Assembly: GCA_009767595.1 (NCBI GenBank) | Contig: VSDK01002231.1 | Location: forward strand, 113,599-177,598 | Origin: Symbiodinium kawagutii | Lineage: Eukaryota; Sar; Dinophyceae; Suessiales; Symbiodiniaceae | Reading direction: 5' to 3' | Length of the DNA stretch: 64,000 nt | Shown here: piece by piece, positions 27,201 through 39,500 of the stretch | Layout: the number at the start of each line of letters is the position of its first letter | Numbering within the stretch: position 1 is the first letter of the stretch | The notes under the pieces: model-generated | Told to the model about the DNA's origin: nothing | The model's input: the letters and a program-made list of their open reading frames with translations, nothing else | The model's database searches: none | Position numbers and translations under genes: made by a program

Positions 27201-30200
27201 CTGCCATCCCATGGAGAAATTCATAGCCGTTGACCTATGCGGGAGACCCCTAAGCATGGTTAAATGGTTGGTTGCTCCATTTTCATGTGGATCATTTCGT
27301 TCATATCTGCACCGAAGCAAGGTGAAGCACACCTGGAAAGAACTGCAGCGCCCAGCTTGTGGTGGCTCAAGAAGATTCCTGGGCACAACAAAGGACAGCC
27401 GATGGGAGAAGCTGCCATGACCTACCACGGCGGTGACCTCATGGCACACCCCTGACATGCCTCCATGGCGTGGCACCTTCACCTACCTTCAAACCTCAGC
27501 TTGGAATACTGTGCCATAGCTGTAGGAGCAAGGCTAGTCATAAGCCATTCACTCTGCCCCATCATTTGCCATGATGTTGTGAAATTGGAAGACGGTCCAG
27601 ATTTGGACAGAACTCCAGCATCACGAATCAACCCCGGAAACCCTTATGAGTGTCTGATGGGAGAAAGGGGTTTTAGAAAGGCAGAACTGTTTTTTTTGGC
27701 CTTGGCCACATCCAAGACACACGTGTGGACGCGCAAGTGAGCTGTGTCAGGTCTGCTGATGACATGTTTCAAAATGTTTCAAAGCCCACCTGACAAGCGT
27801 CCATAAGTCCTGGAAGGATGGTAGGTACGATATGCTGCCCATGAGAATGCGATCACCAAGCCCACAAATGCCAAAATCATGCCGATCATCAAGATGATCT
27901 GGATCACAGAAGTTCCTCTCACAGGAGCGTTGAAACTAGGTGTCGGAAGTAGCCTAGCGATGGACCTGATTTTACATTCCGGCTCAACTTACCAAACAAA
28001 ATCACATCGACTAATATCGATCAACATTTCGATCATTTAATCAGCCTTGCATGGGACCCAGCCCAAGCCCATCACGGACGGATGCTCAGGAACCACCAAA
28101 AACAATGTTTTCCCTCTCATGGGTATGGCTGTGGAGCACCCCAAAATAAACTCCAGTCTTCAAGTTGTAAATACATCTACTAGAGAACTCGCCAAACATG
28201 GACCTGCCCGAGTTGCCACAGCAAGTTGGACAGAGATGAAACACTGTGAATTATGGTTCATGAATTTATGAATAATTAGTTTGGATAGCGGTAGTCATGG
28301 CCAAATGATTGTACCCATGATTGAAAACTGACAGTCAACGACTTGATGAGTTGGCCAAACACCTCAACACATATCACATGGTCATCAAGGCGAAACACTT
28401 CGGTGCCTTGTCACTTCAATATCTCTCATATTCTTTCATAATATAATTGGACAACTAAACAAATGCCGCACAACATATCACTATGCAGCACCAAAGCAGA
28501 CCAGACCCATTGTTTCCAGCCTCTGTCGCTGTCGAAGTCCAGTAGCATACTGCCAACCACAATGACGATCATCAAGAACAAAGCCAAACAAGCATCCTGA
28601 TGCCATGTCATATCATCCGAAGTCGCACAGGCACAAAAGAATTCTCTCTGGAGCTATATATTCCTTTTCAAGGCTGAAACTGCATGAAACTACATCGTTT
28701 CTTTCAGACTTGGGGCTGGAAAAATAGTCCAGAATGAGCACATGACAAAACTGAAACTCACGCTGGTTTTGCGCTCTATTGCTGGTACCTTGAAGTATTA
28801 ACGGAGATCGGTCAAATAGGATTGTCATCTTTTTGTGTCGCACTTGCTAATTGTGGAATTGTAGCAATTGAAACAAACGACTAGACTAAATGCAATGCAC
28901 CAAATTGCACCAAATTGGTCGCCACCCCCTGTTTATAGAAAACGATGGGCTTGGGCGGTTTTATTTTGGATCCCGGGAGTCGGCTTTTTTTGTGAGAAGA
29001 AGTATTGGCTTATGACTGGGGGATCTTTGATCCAGCACATTTTGGCAATACATAATTGTCAACTGAACCTTGCGCAGATTAATTTGCCAGAAGACTATTT
29101 TTCCTTTATTTTTTTTGGATTTTTGTGGGGCATATTGTCAAGGAATCTTTGACTGATCCGGCAACGTTTGGCAGTACTTCCGTTGGTGCTTAAAAAGGTC
29201 CTCTCACGGAAAACTAAAGGCATTCAGTTTTCCAGAAACGATAGACACAGCTATCATATTGAATAAGCTTTTTGCATCTTTTTGCCTTATCATTAGCTTC
29301 CCCGTATTACTACAAACATACACCTGAACAAACCTACAACCAGTCAATCGCCACCATTCGCCATCCTTATTATTTGCCTCACTCCAGCACGTTACTGGCT
29401 TGGCTCGAAACTGCACGCTAGTCACGTGAGGAACTCACCATGTCCCGCTTCCGAGAATCCATGACGTTGGACATGCGTGTTCGCCATGGCCAAAATCGTG
29501 CTTGCAGCAGGGCATAGACGGACACCGTCATTGTCAGGGATAAAAACCTGCACTTGGCGGATCAAAGTGCTGAGAATCCACAGGAAATAAAATCATGCAA
29601 CTCTCATAAATGTATGATTTGCAAAGAGTTTTGAAAACACAAATTGACTTGCAAATCTCTTAGCTTGGGGCACCGCAGAGCGGCCATACACAAACTGCAA
29701 CTGATTTCATGTCCTCTGGCATTTTCGACATCCCATTTTGGCCCAAAGGCTGCAATTCATTGAATGACACGAGGAGGATCGGCAGAATACCAATGAGGAA
29801 ATTGCGGAAGTTCAAAATCAGCGCGAAGAAGTAGGAGTCAGGATTGAAACGTGAGAAAATGAAGCTGTACCTGGGCGATGGCAAAAGGAATTGTCCCAAC
29901 ATGGCTGTCACAATGAAGAAAGCTCCAGCATGAATAGCTACGAGGATCCTACACGATTACATGAAAGCTTGGGTACTTCACAGACTTGATATTGTCATAT
30001 ATGTTCAATCCTCTTAGATTCGTTCGTCCTTCGTCCTTGGGTCTCCAAATGAATTTGCGGAGATCTATGACAATGTTCCAGCACGTTTGCAGCTGCAAAA
30101 TTCCCAAAGAAAATTGGTCGTCTTGCCAGCAAGGCCCCCCCAAGGTCTGGAGGCGGCGCGGGCCCGCGGGCTCGCGCGGGCCCGCGGGCTCGCGGGCTCA

Positions 30201-33200
30201 TACGGGCTTGCGCGGGCCCCGCACGGGCCCAAATCCATGAGCCCTTACGTGCGCGGGCCCGCGGGCCCTCGCGCGGGCTCTTCTGTCTGGGGAGTCCAGG
30301 ACATACACACGCACACACAAAGCTAGCGAGTGCTTTCAGTTGTCATACACATGAACTTTAGCGTTGTACTTTCTAGTTTTAGTTGTTAGATCTAGCATTT
30401 CAATGGTTAGATCTATGATTTTAGTAGGTAGACTTGAACAGATCTGGTTGTTAGATTTTAGCATTTTAGTGCTACCATTTTAACATTAGGTTGTGCAATT
30501 TTCGTCGTTAGACTTTACCTTTTTCGTGGTTTGACTGTAATATTTTCATGGTAAGATTTGACTTCCCCTGTTACTGGCTAGACGAAGCCGTTTTAGCAGG
30601 TAAATCTTACCATTTTCTGGGTTAGGTTTTGCCATCTTAGTGGTTAGATTTTACCTTTTTACATTAGGGTTTGCTACTTAGTGACTGGACTCTACCATAT
30701 CAGCCGTTAGGCCTTTTACCATCTTAAAGCCATTTTAAGTGGTTGGATCTGACATGATCTGACCATTCTAGTCGTTAGACTGTACCACTTTAGTTATTAG
30801 ATTCAATCTTGCAATTTTATATAGTCATTAGATCATGCCATTTACGCCGTCGGACTTTACCATTTTAGTGGATCTTCCATCTTTTGGTCAATTTTTGCAA
30901 TTTTAATGGGTAGCCTTTACCGATTTTGTACTTAGATCTTGCCATTTCAGCGCTTAGACTTATTGCTCTCGTGGCTAGACTCTACAAATCCAGTGGTTAG
31001 ATTCTGCAATTTTGGCGGTTAGACTTTACCCTTTTACTGGTTAGATTTTATCACTTAAATTGTCAGACTTTACCCTTTTCAACATTAGATTAGGTTTCAC
31101 CATTTAAGAGTCGCTAGACTTTACCGTTTCAGTGGTTAGGCTTTTCCGTGTTTGTAGTTAGACTTATTTCCTCAGTGGCTAGACTCAACCATGTGAGGAA
31201 GTAGATCTTACCATCGATCTCAGTGGTTGAATTTTACCATTTAAGTCTACGGTTTCAGCGGCTAGACTCAACCATTTCAGCACGTTGATCTTACCGTTTT
31301 TGCGGTGAAATTTTCCCATTTTACGGGTTGGATCTTACCATTTACGGAGGTAGACTTTACCCTCTCAGTGGCTAGACTTAATCATTTCGCAAATCTATCT
31401 TACCATTTTTACAGTAGATTTCGCAGTTTAGCCGTTGGATCTTACTATTTGAGCCGTTAGACTTTTTCCATTTCAGCGGTTAGACTTTCACATTTTCATG
31501 CTTAGACTTATGATTTTTGTTGTTAGATTTTACAATAAGAATAATTGTAGATGATCTCAACAAAAATACGATAATAACAATTACATTAAAAGAAGTAACC
31601 TTTCGCTCAGACTAGAACCGATTGGTGGCACGTGATCCTTTCCACAACAAACTGAAGCCAAGACTCTTCGCGGGCCCGCGCGGGCTCGCGGGCTTTGCGG
31701 GCCCGGCGCGGGCCCAGCGCGGGCCCACCCTGGAGGGCCCATACGCGCGCGGGCCCGCGGGCCCAGACCCAGGGGGGACCGTCCCCTCGTCTTGCAACAC
31801 CTTAAATGCCTGGAAACAAGGCAAAAAAGACCTCCAGGAATCGCTGAGTATGGTGAGAGTGCAAGTCAAAGGCACAGTGCACGTGTCCAACACCTGCCAC
31901 CCCCACATTCAACTTCCCACGGCACCGTTTCACGAACTTGACGCCCCCAGGACTTGCGACCTCCGGGGCTCAGTGAGTTCACAACGAGTCGCGGCTTTCG
32001 GGACGGCTACCGAATGCTACCGGTGGATTGTGGCTCTCGTGATTGGTGTAACGACATGGGACACGGAAGCTATCATAAACTCAATCATGAGCCTAATGTA
32101 ATTCTGAAGCATATTCCACGATTTTAAAACTTTCAAACTGAACTGGAATCTTCACCAGGATGATTCCAATGGAAACAAGCAATAGTTATGGCTTGCAGAA
32201 ATCGTTTGGATCGCTGCCTTGCAACGGCTCCCAGGGTTTAGGCGCGTGCTGTTTCTGGACCCATGAGCCCAGCAATTGAACAGATTCAAACAGATTCAAA
32301 CAGGTTGATAGAAAATCCCGCGATGTCTCCGAGCCCTTCAGGAGCCTTCCACCCTCGGCCGCCCCAGGATCTTCCAGGTGCCTTGAAAGGATACTGGATG
32401 ACGGCCCAAACGATGAGGGCCATGAACATGCATACGCCTCCTGAGATGTATTGCGCAGTGAAAGGACATCTAAGATGCTAGAAGTTGAAAACTGTATGCC
32501 AATTCGAACAAAACAAAAAAACACAACTATCGGCTCAATCAAAGGCTCCAAAGAACGGCAGGACAGATAAGGCCACCATGGCGGAGTGGGCCGGGTCCTC
32601 GTGAGCGTCATGGAGATCTGACCGTGTTTCAAAACCAAAGCCAACAATTAGATGGTTGCAGGGTTGCAAATTGTTGCAGGGTTGCAGCCTCAGTGCTCCA
32701 ATTGCAGCAAATACTGATAAGTTTTTTGAAGAACATCCAGCAGCGGCTGCAAAACAAAGCCTTTTAACCGCAGTTTTTTTAATAGGGTTCAGGCGCGCAT
32801 TGACGGAGCGGAGAATACTTTGGCTTTCTTTGAGGTCCACTGGTTGCGATTTTTCGGTCCGTCAGGACAATGGACCGCTTGGCAGCACACGACTGCAGTT
32901 GCATTGCGCATTGAAGCTGATTTTGAGCATGGCTTTCGAACTGCATGGGCATGTGGGTTGTGGCTGTTTTAGGACGCAAATCGTCTTACGGTCGCGACAT
33001 TCACTTGCGAAATGGGGTTGGGAAAGGGAAGTGACCAGGAAGCTCCACAAAAAACGAGGCAGCAACAGTTGCAAGTTCCAAGCAGGTCTGAGGGGATTCT
33101 ATTGCTTCACTCTTTCTTCTTGCTGCCACGGGTGTGCCCCGAACTGCACCAATAAAAACCAGAAGGGGTGGCTGATATGAGGAGAGTGGGTTACAGGATT

Positions 33201-33494
33201 TGCCCAATACAATGCACCCAAAGCTTGCGAGTGCAGATGATGCCCTTAGATGCCCTTCATTTCAGTAGTCCAATTACTTGGAGAGTCACAGCCTAACAAC
33301 TCTCACTGCAGGAAATATTTTCATGAACCTCCAACGGCAGCTGCAAGCACAGCAAGATGTAAGGCACTTGTTTGTTGTTCTTGGACCCAAAGTCATTTTG
33401 CACAACGGAAACAAAGTTTCAACCATGCAAGCCTGCAAGGACCTGTTTCGGGGAGGTACTGTACATCTAGAGAATTGATTTTCCAATTTCTTCA

Positions 33495-33525
<31 letters not shown>

Positions 33526-36500
33526 ATCTCTCTCTCTCTCTCTCCGTCTCTCTCTCTCTCTATTTTCCAATTTTCTCCAAAACATCCTCTTGCAGTTGAG
33601 ATTTGTGCTGCCCCACCAGGCCTTCCAACAAATGACGTTGCGGTAGCTTGCCATCGAAGCAGTGCCATCCGGATTCCCGACGCACTGAAAAGGTCTCACG
33701 GCCAGTGAGGTCAAGGCAATGTAAACCTGAGGATGCTCAGATGATGCTGTGATGTTGACTCACATTTGAAATCCACTTCTTTTAATTTTTTACGTCATAG
33801 TGACATGAAACATCACCAGTCCCCACAAACAGCATGGACCACCAATCATTGACCCGCCACAATAAGTCGGAAGTCTCAACCAGTATGATGTTGAGACATC
33901 TGCCACCCTGCAGCTATCAGCGTCCAATACTTTAGCCTGGTACACCGCCTGTCACAAAACACGATCAGTGATCAGGGTTCGTTGGATGAAGTGTCAGTCA
34001 AACCACCAGCCAGATCCAGACCGAACTTTGCAAGTGGAGCCTACAGCCTTCCACAGCCAATTGTATCGGTCATCACGGTGCATCCAAGGAGCACCAGAGA
34101 CGATCAAACCTTGGGCCGTGATCACCTCATTCCAACCTCAGCATCATGGGGGCAACGTCAACTACCAATGGCTAGCCTAATGACAACCAACGGTGAACCA
34201 ATGCTAATCAAGCATGGGCTTGGTCCTCCATTGATCAATGGTTATTCAAACATTGACTTGACAAATGATAATGACTGGGTAGCTCAATTGACAGGCTATT
34301 GGTTGTTCATTATTCTTCCAATCTCATGAGATGAGGTAGTGTAACCAGCACGGCTTTCTAAGTAGCATGGCATAATGAGCAGAATGAGCTAAATGATAGC
34401 GCTGACAAGAATGGCTTGCCGATTCACATGGCAACCAAATGATCAACAAATGGATGATATGGATGGTGGCTTCATGTGAACTACTGCGGCAGGTGGGCAA
34501 CCAGCAAGTGATGGCCCGGAAATGACCTTCTTACATCGGAGCCGGGAATCTTCTCCACTTATTATGGATTTTTGTTGAAAATCTGCTGGCCAACTATGAG
34601 CCACCGGATGCCACCATTCCCACAGCAAAGTCACTGATTTCTTTCTTCAGAACGTGCTTGGCAAAGAAAAAAATCACCTGACGCCCGGGGCTCCATGATG
34701 CTCCATCCGCTGTGCTATGTCTGTAGGTGACATGTACGACAGCTATGGCAGCTACAGCTACGCGTGGTGGATTTCAAACCAACCGGTATAGGCATTGCAT
34801 GCCATGGCCACAGCTGGCGTCTGATGGCCAAACATTTCACTCAGCCCCTGCAATTACACACCACCTCTGACCACAAGCAGCTGGGTTTGCCGACAATTTG
34901 TGGAGACTCAGCGTCCCAGTGTTCAATCGGTTGGAGCTTTCTCATGCCCTACTCTTGTTGTGCTGAGGTAAGGTCACCAAAAAAGTCTAAGTCTGTCTAA
35001 AGTGCTGTCAATGTGGGTTCAGCCCAGTCCCCTGGCACAAGTTTTGCAGTTAATAGGCCGAAGCTTACTTCGAATTTCAAGAGCGCGTGCGTCATGAGAA
35101 AAAGATGACACACCCACAGGAACCAATACCTGGCAGCCTGAGTCTATTGATCCGCCACGTGTCAAAGTTTTGCCCACGACGAGCCGAGGGCTATGCTGGT
35201 TACCACGTATTGCCACATGTTGACATGTTGCCGCGGAAGAGGAAAATAGGAAACTTAGGGAAACAAACATGGAGTTCTGGCTGAAATGGACCCTACTCAG
35301 CTCTCTGCAACAAATTACGGTCATCAAAGAACCAAACAACGACCACTGACTTCATTGATGCCTTCGTCACCCATGTGGTACGCCATGAAGGGAATTGCTT
35401 TCCGCATCAAATCGGTTTCTGTTCTAATGGAGACGTTTTAAGGGGGCACTTACTGTAGAGACCTTGGTCAAAACTCAGAACCCTTCTTCCAAGAAAAGTC
35501 CTCTGCAAAATGCCCGCCTTTCCAGCTATGAGACAGTTTGCAAAGAGAAAGAGGGGAAAAAAGCAAGAGAGAGGAGTGACCCCACTTCATATCCTTCGTG
35601 AACAGCCACCTGAGGGAAACTCGGTTGGGTCTTGAATTAGACCATAAAAAGCAAACATTTGAGTACTTGTTTTGAAATTGAGAGAAGCTTAGTCAATTAG
35701 GGCAAGTAATTCTTGCATAACAACTAAGACCTGCACAACACAAAGCAAGCAGTCATACACATATACACTGTGTACATGTGATGTGTGTATATGTAATCAT
35801 GTATGTCTATGTGATTCCTTTAGCAAGAAGCCAGAAATAGCGCCAGTGCAAACAACAAATTTGCAAACAATGCCTTTCCCGCTCAAATAATCATGCTGCC
35901 AGCCAAGTTTTCATACATCAAACAAAATAAATAGATCCACATGAAAGATTCAACTGGTTCTCTGCCAGCGAGTCTGCCACAGCGACAATCTAAGAGTGGG
36001 TGATAATTTTGGACTACACTCTCCATCACGCAATAAACCATTCCAGTTTTGCCAATTTACTGGCCCTTTGCCTTTTTTGCCTTTAAGCATTAGCAGTTTA
36101 TTATATGGATCTTGGCGTATCAAGCTATTGCTGGTGAGTCTTTGCCAACCATTTTTGTTGAACAATTCTGGAACTCTTCTTGGAGATTGCTTGTTGTTCT
36201 TTTGGTTCTTGCTGTTCATTGTTTGTTCTTCTTGGTTATTGCTGGTCATCGTTGCGTGTGATCATCGATGGTTGGTATGCTAGCCCATCAGAAACCAGGG
36301 TACTCCCAAGAGCTTGAGACAAATCACCAGGGCGTTTCTCAGCTGTGCCAAGTGACCATGATTCCGCCCGCGATCATGGGCCATACCGCTAGGGAACCCA
36401 AGTAGTGGAGGACAGGATTGGTGTTCCCCAGGAAGCAGCCGGGCCTGTGCGGTGGCATCAATCGCTTCAGGGCAGCTATAGCATGATCAATGAGCTTGGA

Positions 36501-39500
36501 TGAGCTTGGATGAGCGTGGGCAATGTATGTTTTTTGTGCATTTATTCATGACCACCATGCACCCACCATGCATCATCTTTGATTCACCAGCAACATCCAT
36601 TCAGCATCATGGATTGATCGTTGACCATCGTGTCCAGGGCATGCGTTGTGTGAACCTAGCTCAGGGCAGGCACAAGGACCTCCTTGCCATGTCACAGTTG
36701 AACCGCTCAGCCCTTCCCCGGCTCAGCAATCAAAACTGACAGCCTTGAAAAAGGCTGGCTTTCCCAAGAACAATATAGTTACTTATCATCCTAATCACCA
36801 CTCATCAAGACTGATTCATACTAAGCAAATCAAATCTAATCAATTCTAATCAACAGCAATGGTACATCCAGAATTGTCAACCACTGAATTGTCTGACGAT
36901 AAACCATCTGCTATGCTTCAACTGAGGTCTGATGGCAGGATCTTCACAGCCTAGAGTTGATCGAAGCGGAAATGGAGCAAGGCTTGAGCCTCAGAATGCT
37001 GATGTCGAAGATCAGGAAAGCGAAGACGCTGCGCAAGGTCTGTAGAGGTTCCACCTGAGCACTTTGGAGGCCTCTGATGTTCCTTCTTTTCATTTATTTT
37101 CATTCGTTTCTTTGTTCTGAAGGTTCATCAGGTTCCTCTGAAGTTCACTTTGCTTTGAAATGTCTAAATGTGCCAGGCCCTACCTCAACAAATCATGAAC
37201 TTTCACGACATGTTTTTTCATCGCTAAGCTCTCGCACTGAGCTCTCACATGACAAAGCTCTTGCACAAGCGTCCTTTTACACAATGCGTTCTTTCAGAAC
37301 AAAGCTTTTGGACAGCAAAGCTATACCCATACATCACTCTCAACCAAAAGACTACTGTGCATCTTATGAATTTCCAAAAATGGAAAGGTTTTGGGTGCTC
37401 TGTGGACTCAACATCCAGTTGAACAAGCCGTCATCTCTTCAACTTTTCAAACACCAAAAAATAGCGCAACTTCAAACGGTCAAAAGGCATCCTTTCAGGA
37501 CCCAATGTTGCTTGGGCAGGGCACATTTCACAATCATGGCTCACCATGGATCAACAGTCATAATGACTTTGAATTTGCTACGATTTATATTCTGCAGACA
37601 ATATCTCGTTGGTGTAATCCTTCTAACTGCTTGTCATGAACCATGAAATGTGATCCGTGATGGTTGGTGGTTAAGTCGTGTTAAGTCGGCTAAGCTATGT
37701 TAAGCAAAGTCTATAGAGTTCTATAGTGTATAAGCTGGTTAAGTCTAGTATACAATCTTCTACAACTGTTACATTATCAGTATGTAACAATAGTCTGGTA
37801 TATAACTGCTATATTATAACAACTAATATGGCTAAGTCTATAGTATATAACAAGTCTAGTATATAACTGTTACAGTATAACAATTGTTAATGTATGGAAT
37901 CCACTTGGATCATTTTTGCCGCGGCACCCATTCCACTTCGACCTTGGAGAAGGCGGACAACGCTTGCAAGGTCGCCAATGCCAAGCCCGCACCAATGGTC
38001 ACCTGGCCACCAACTTGGTGCACCAGCGAGTGGGATGGGTACACGTAACCATGGAGCAGCCAGGCCGTATGGATCCGTTTGCGACCAAAACATGTACCAA
38101 TAGATGTAGAAATCGAATGATCAAATCAATAGTGAGATTTAATTACGCATGCACATAAGTCTAGATATGTCCAACGTGTCTAGATTACATATCAGTGTAT
38201 CATAGTTTGTTTGCCCTTCACCAAGATATTCCCTCTTCTTTTTCAGTGTGCTGAAAGCGATTCAATAGCACAAATAGTACGTCAGAGACTCATAGAATTA
38301 TAGCACTCACATTCTGCTGTTTGTTCGGTAAGAGAAATCCAACGCTCTATACAACTAGGTTCCGTAGGAAGCACATCCATTACAGTTCGTTTGCAATCGA
38401 GCCAAGTCGGAAAAACTGGAGAGTGTTCAATCCTTAAAGGACATCATTCTCGATGATCACTTATTCGTAGTTCTTCAAGATGTCCATGGATATACAACAC
38501 ACTCTGATCCTCCTTGTAGGGCACGATTTCCTATACAAAACTGACACGCTGCAAGGTATGCTGCAGAAGTTCCTGTAGAACCATGGGTTGGTTCTACGAA
38601 AGGCTAGTTGTTTCTTAGTGTTCCCACCACTGATTTTACCCGCCCGGCTCCCTCATTAGCGACCATCGACGCACCACAATATCCCAACAACGATCCAGCA
38701 GTTTGGTCGCGAGTCAAATCTGGCCTTCATCTCACAACCAGAACCTGAAGTGAACATACCATACAGTGAACATATGGGAACATAAGGCATGTACATAATT
38801 AAAGACCATCTCCATCTTCCCAAAATAAGCCAACAAACATCAAAAACACATAGATTGTGTCTCATCATGTGGGGGATTGTATGGAGATGGCGTAGGGACC
38901 ATACAACTCACACGCTGCACATGCACTTCTAGAAATCCTTGCAAGCCACCGTCATCATGGAGTCACGGTGAGGCTTGTCCACTTTGGTGGCGAACTTGTA
39001 AAGCCCGATCAGCGCAAACAATGCAAGTACCTAACAGAATAAGCCAGCGGAAAAACATTGCAAAAAAGCCGCTGCCCGGAACCCAATATGACAAAGTAAT
39101 GTGACCAAAACCACGGCAGCCGATGCAAACAAGCCATCCTAACCACGCAGTGCGCACGCGAACCCCAGGGTCTGTACATAGAGAAAAGTATTGATTCAGC
39201 GTTGGTTTGGTAGCGCGAAAAGAAAACACATGGTTGCTCATAATTAAAATCTGAAAGCATATTGTGGCTACTCTCGCCAAAAAATGTTCACCATGTTCAA
39301 GTACATCCATGTGGTTCATGTACATCCTTGACGTTCTCATCGCTATGCTGTGATTCAACCTGTCCAAATCTTTATGTGTTCGAAAGGTGTGCTTCCAAGT
39401 GACCAAAGCAATCAACAGAGGCGCCAAGGCAAAACCTGCTTCAGAGCAGGGGTAGCAAAGGCCATTGTCCTGGCTCCAACAGAGCATCTACCATGCGCTG

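Noticed and set aside
32656-33180. 174-codon plus-strand open frame
   Set aside because: It lies in a receptor intron, has no recognisable motif and no splice context; likely chance.
33286-33714. 142-codon minus-strand frame
   Set aside because: Only its first part (receptor exon 33726-33622) is coding; the rest reads through a TC repeat as Arg/Glu.
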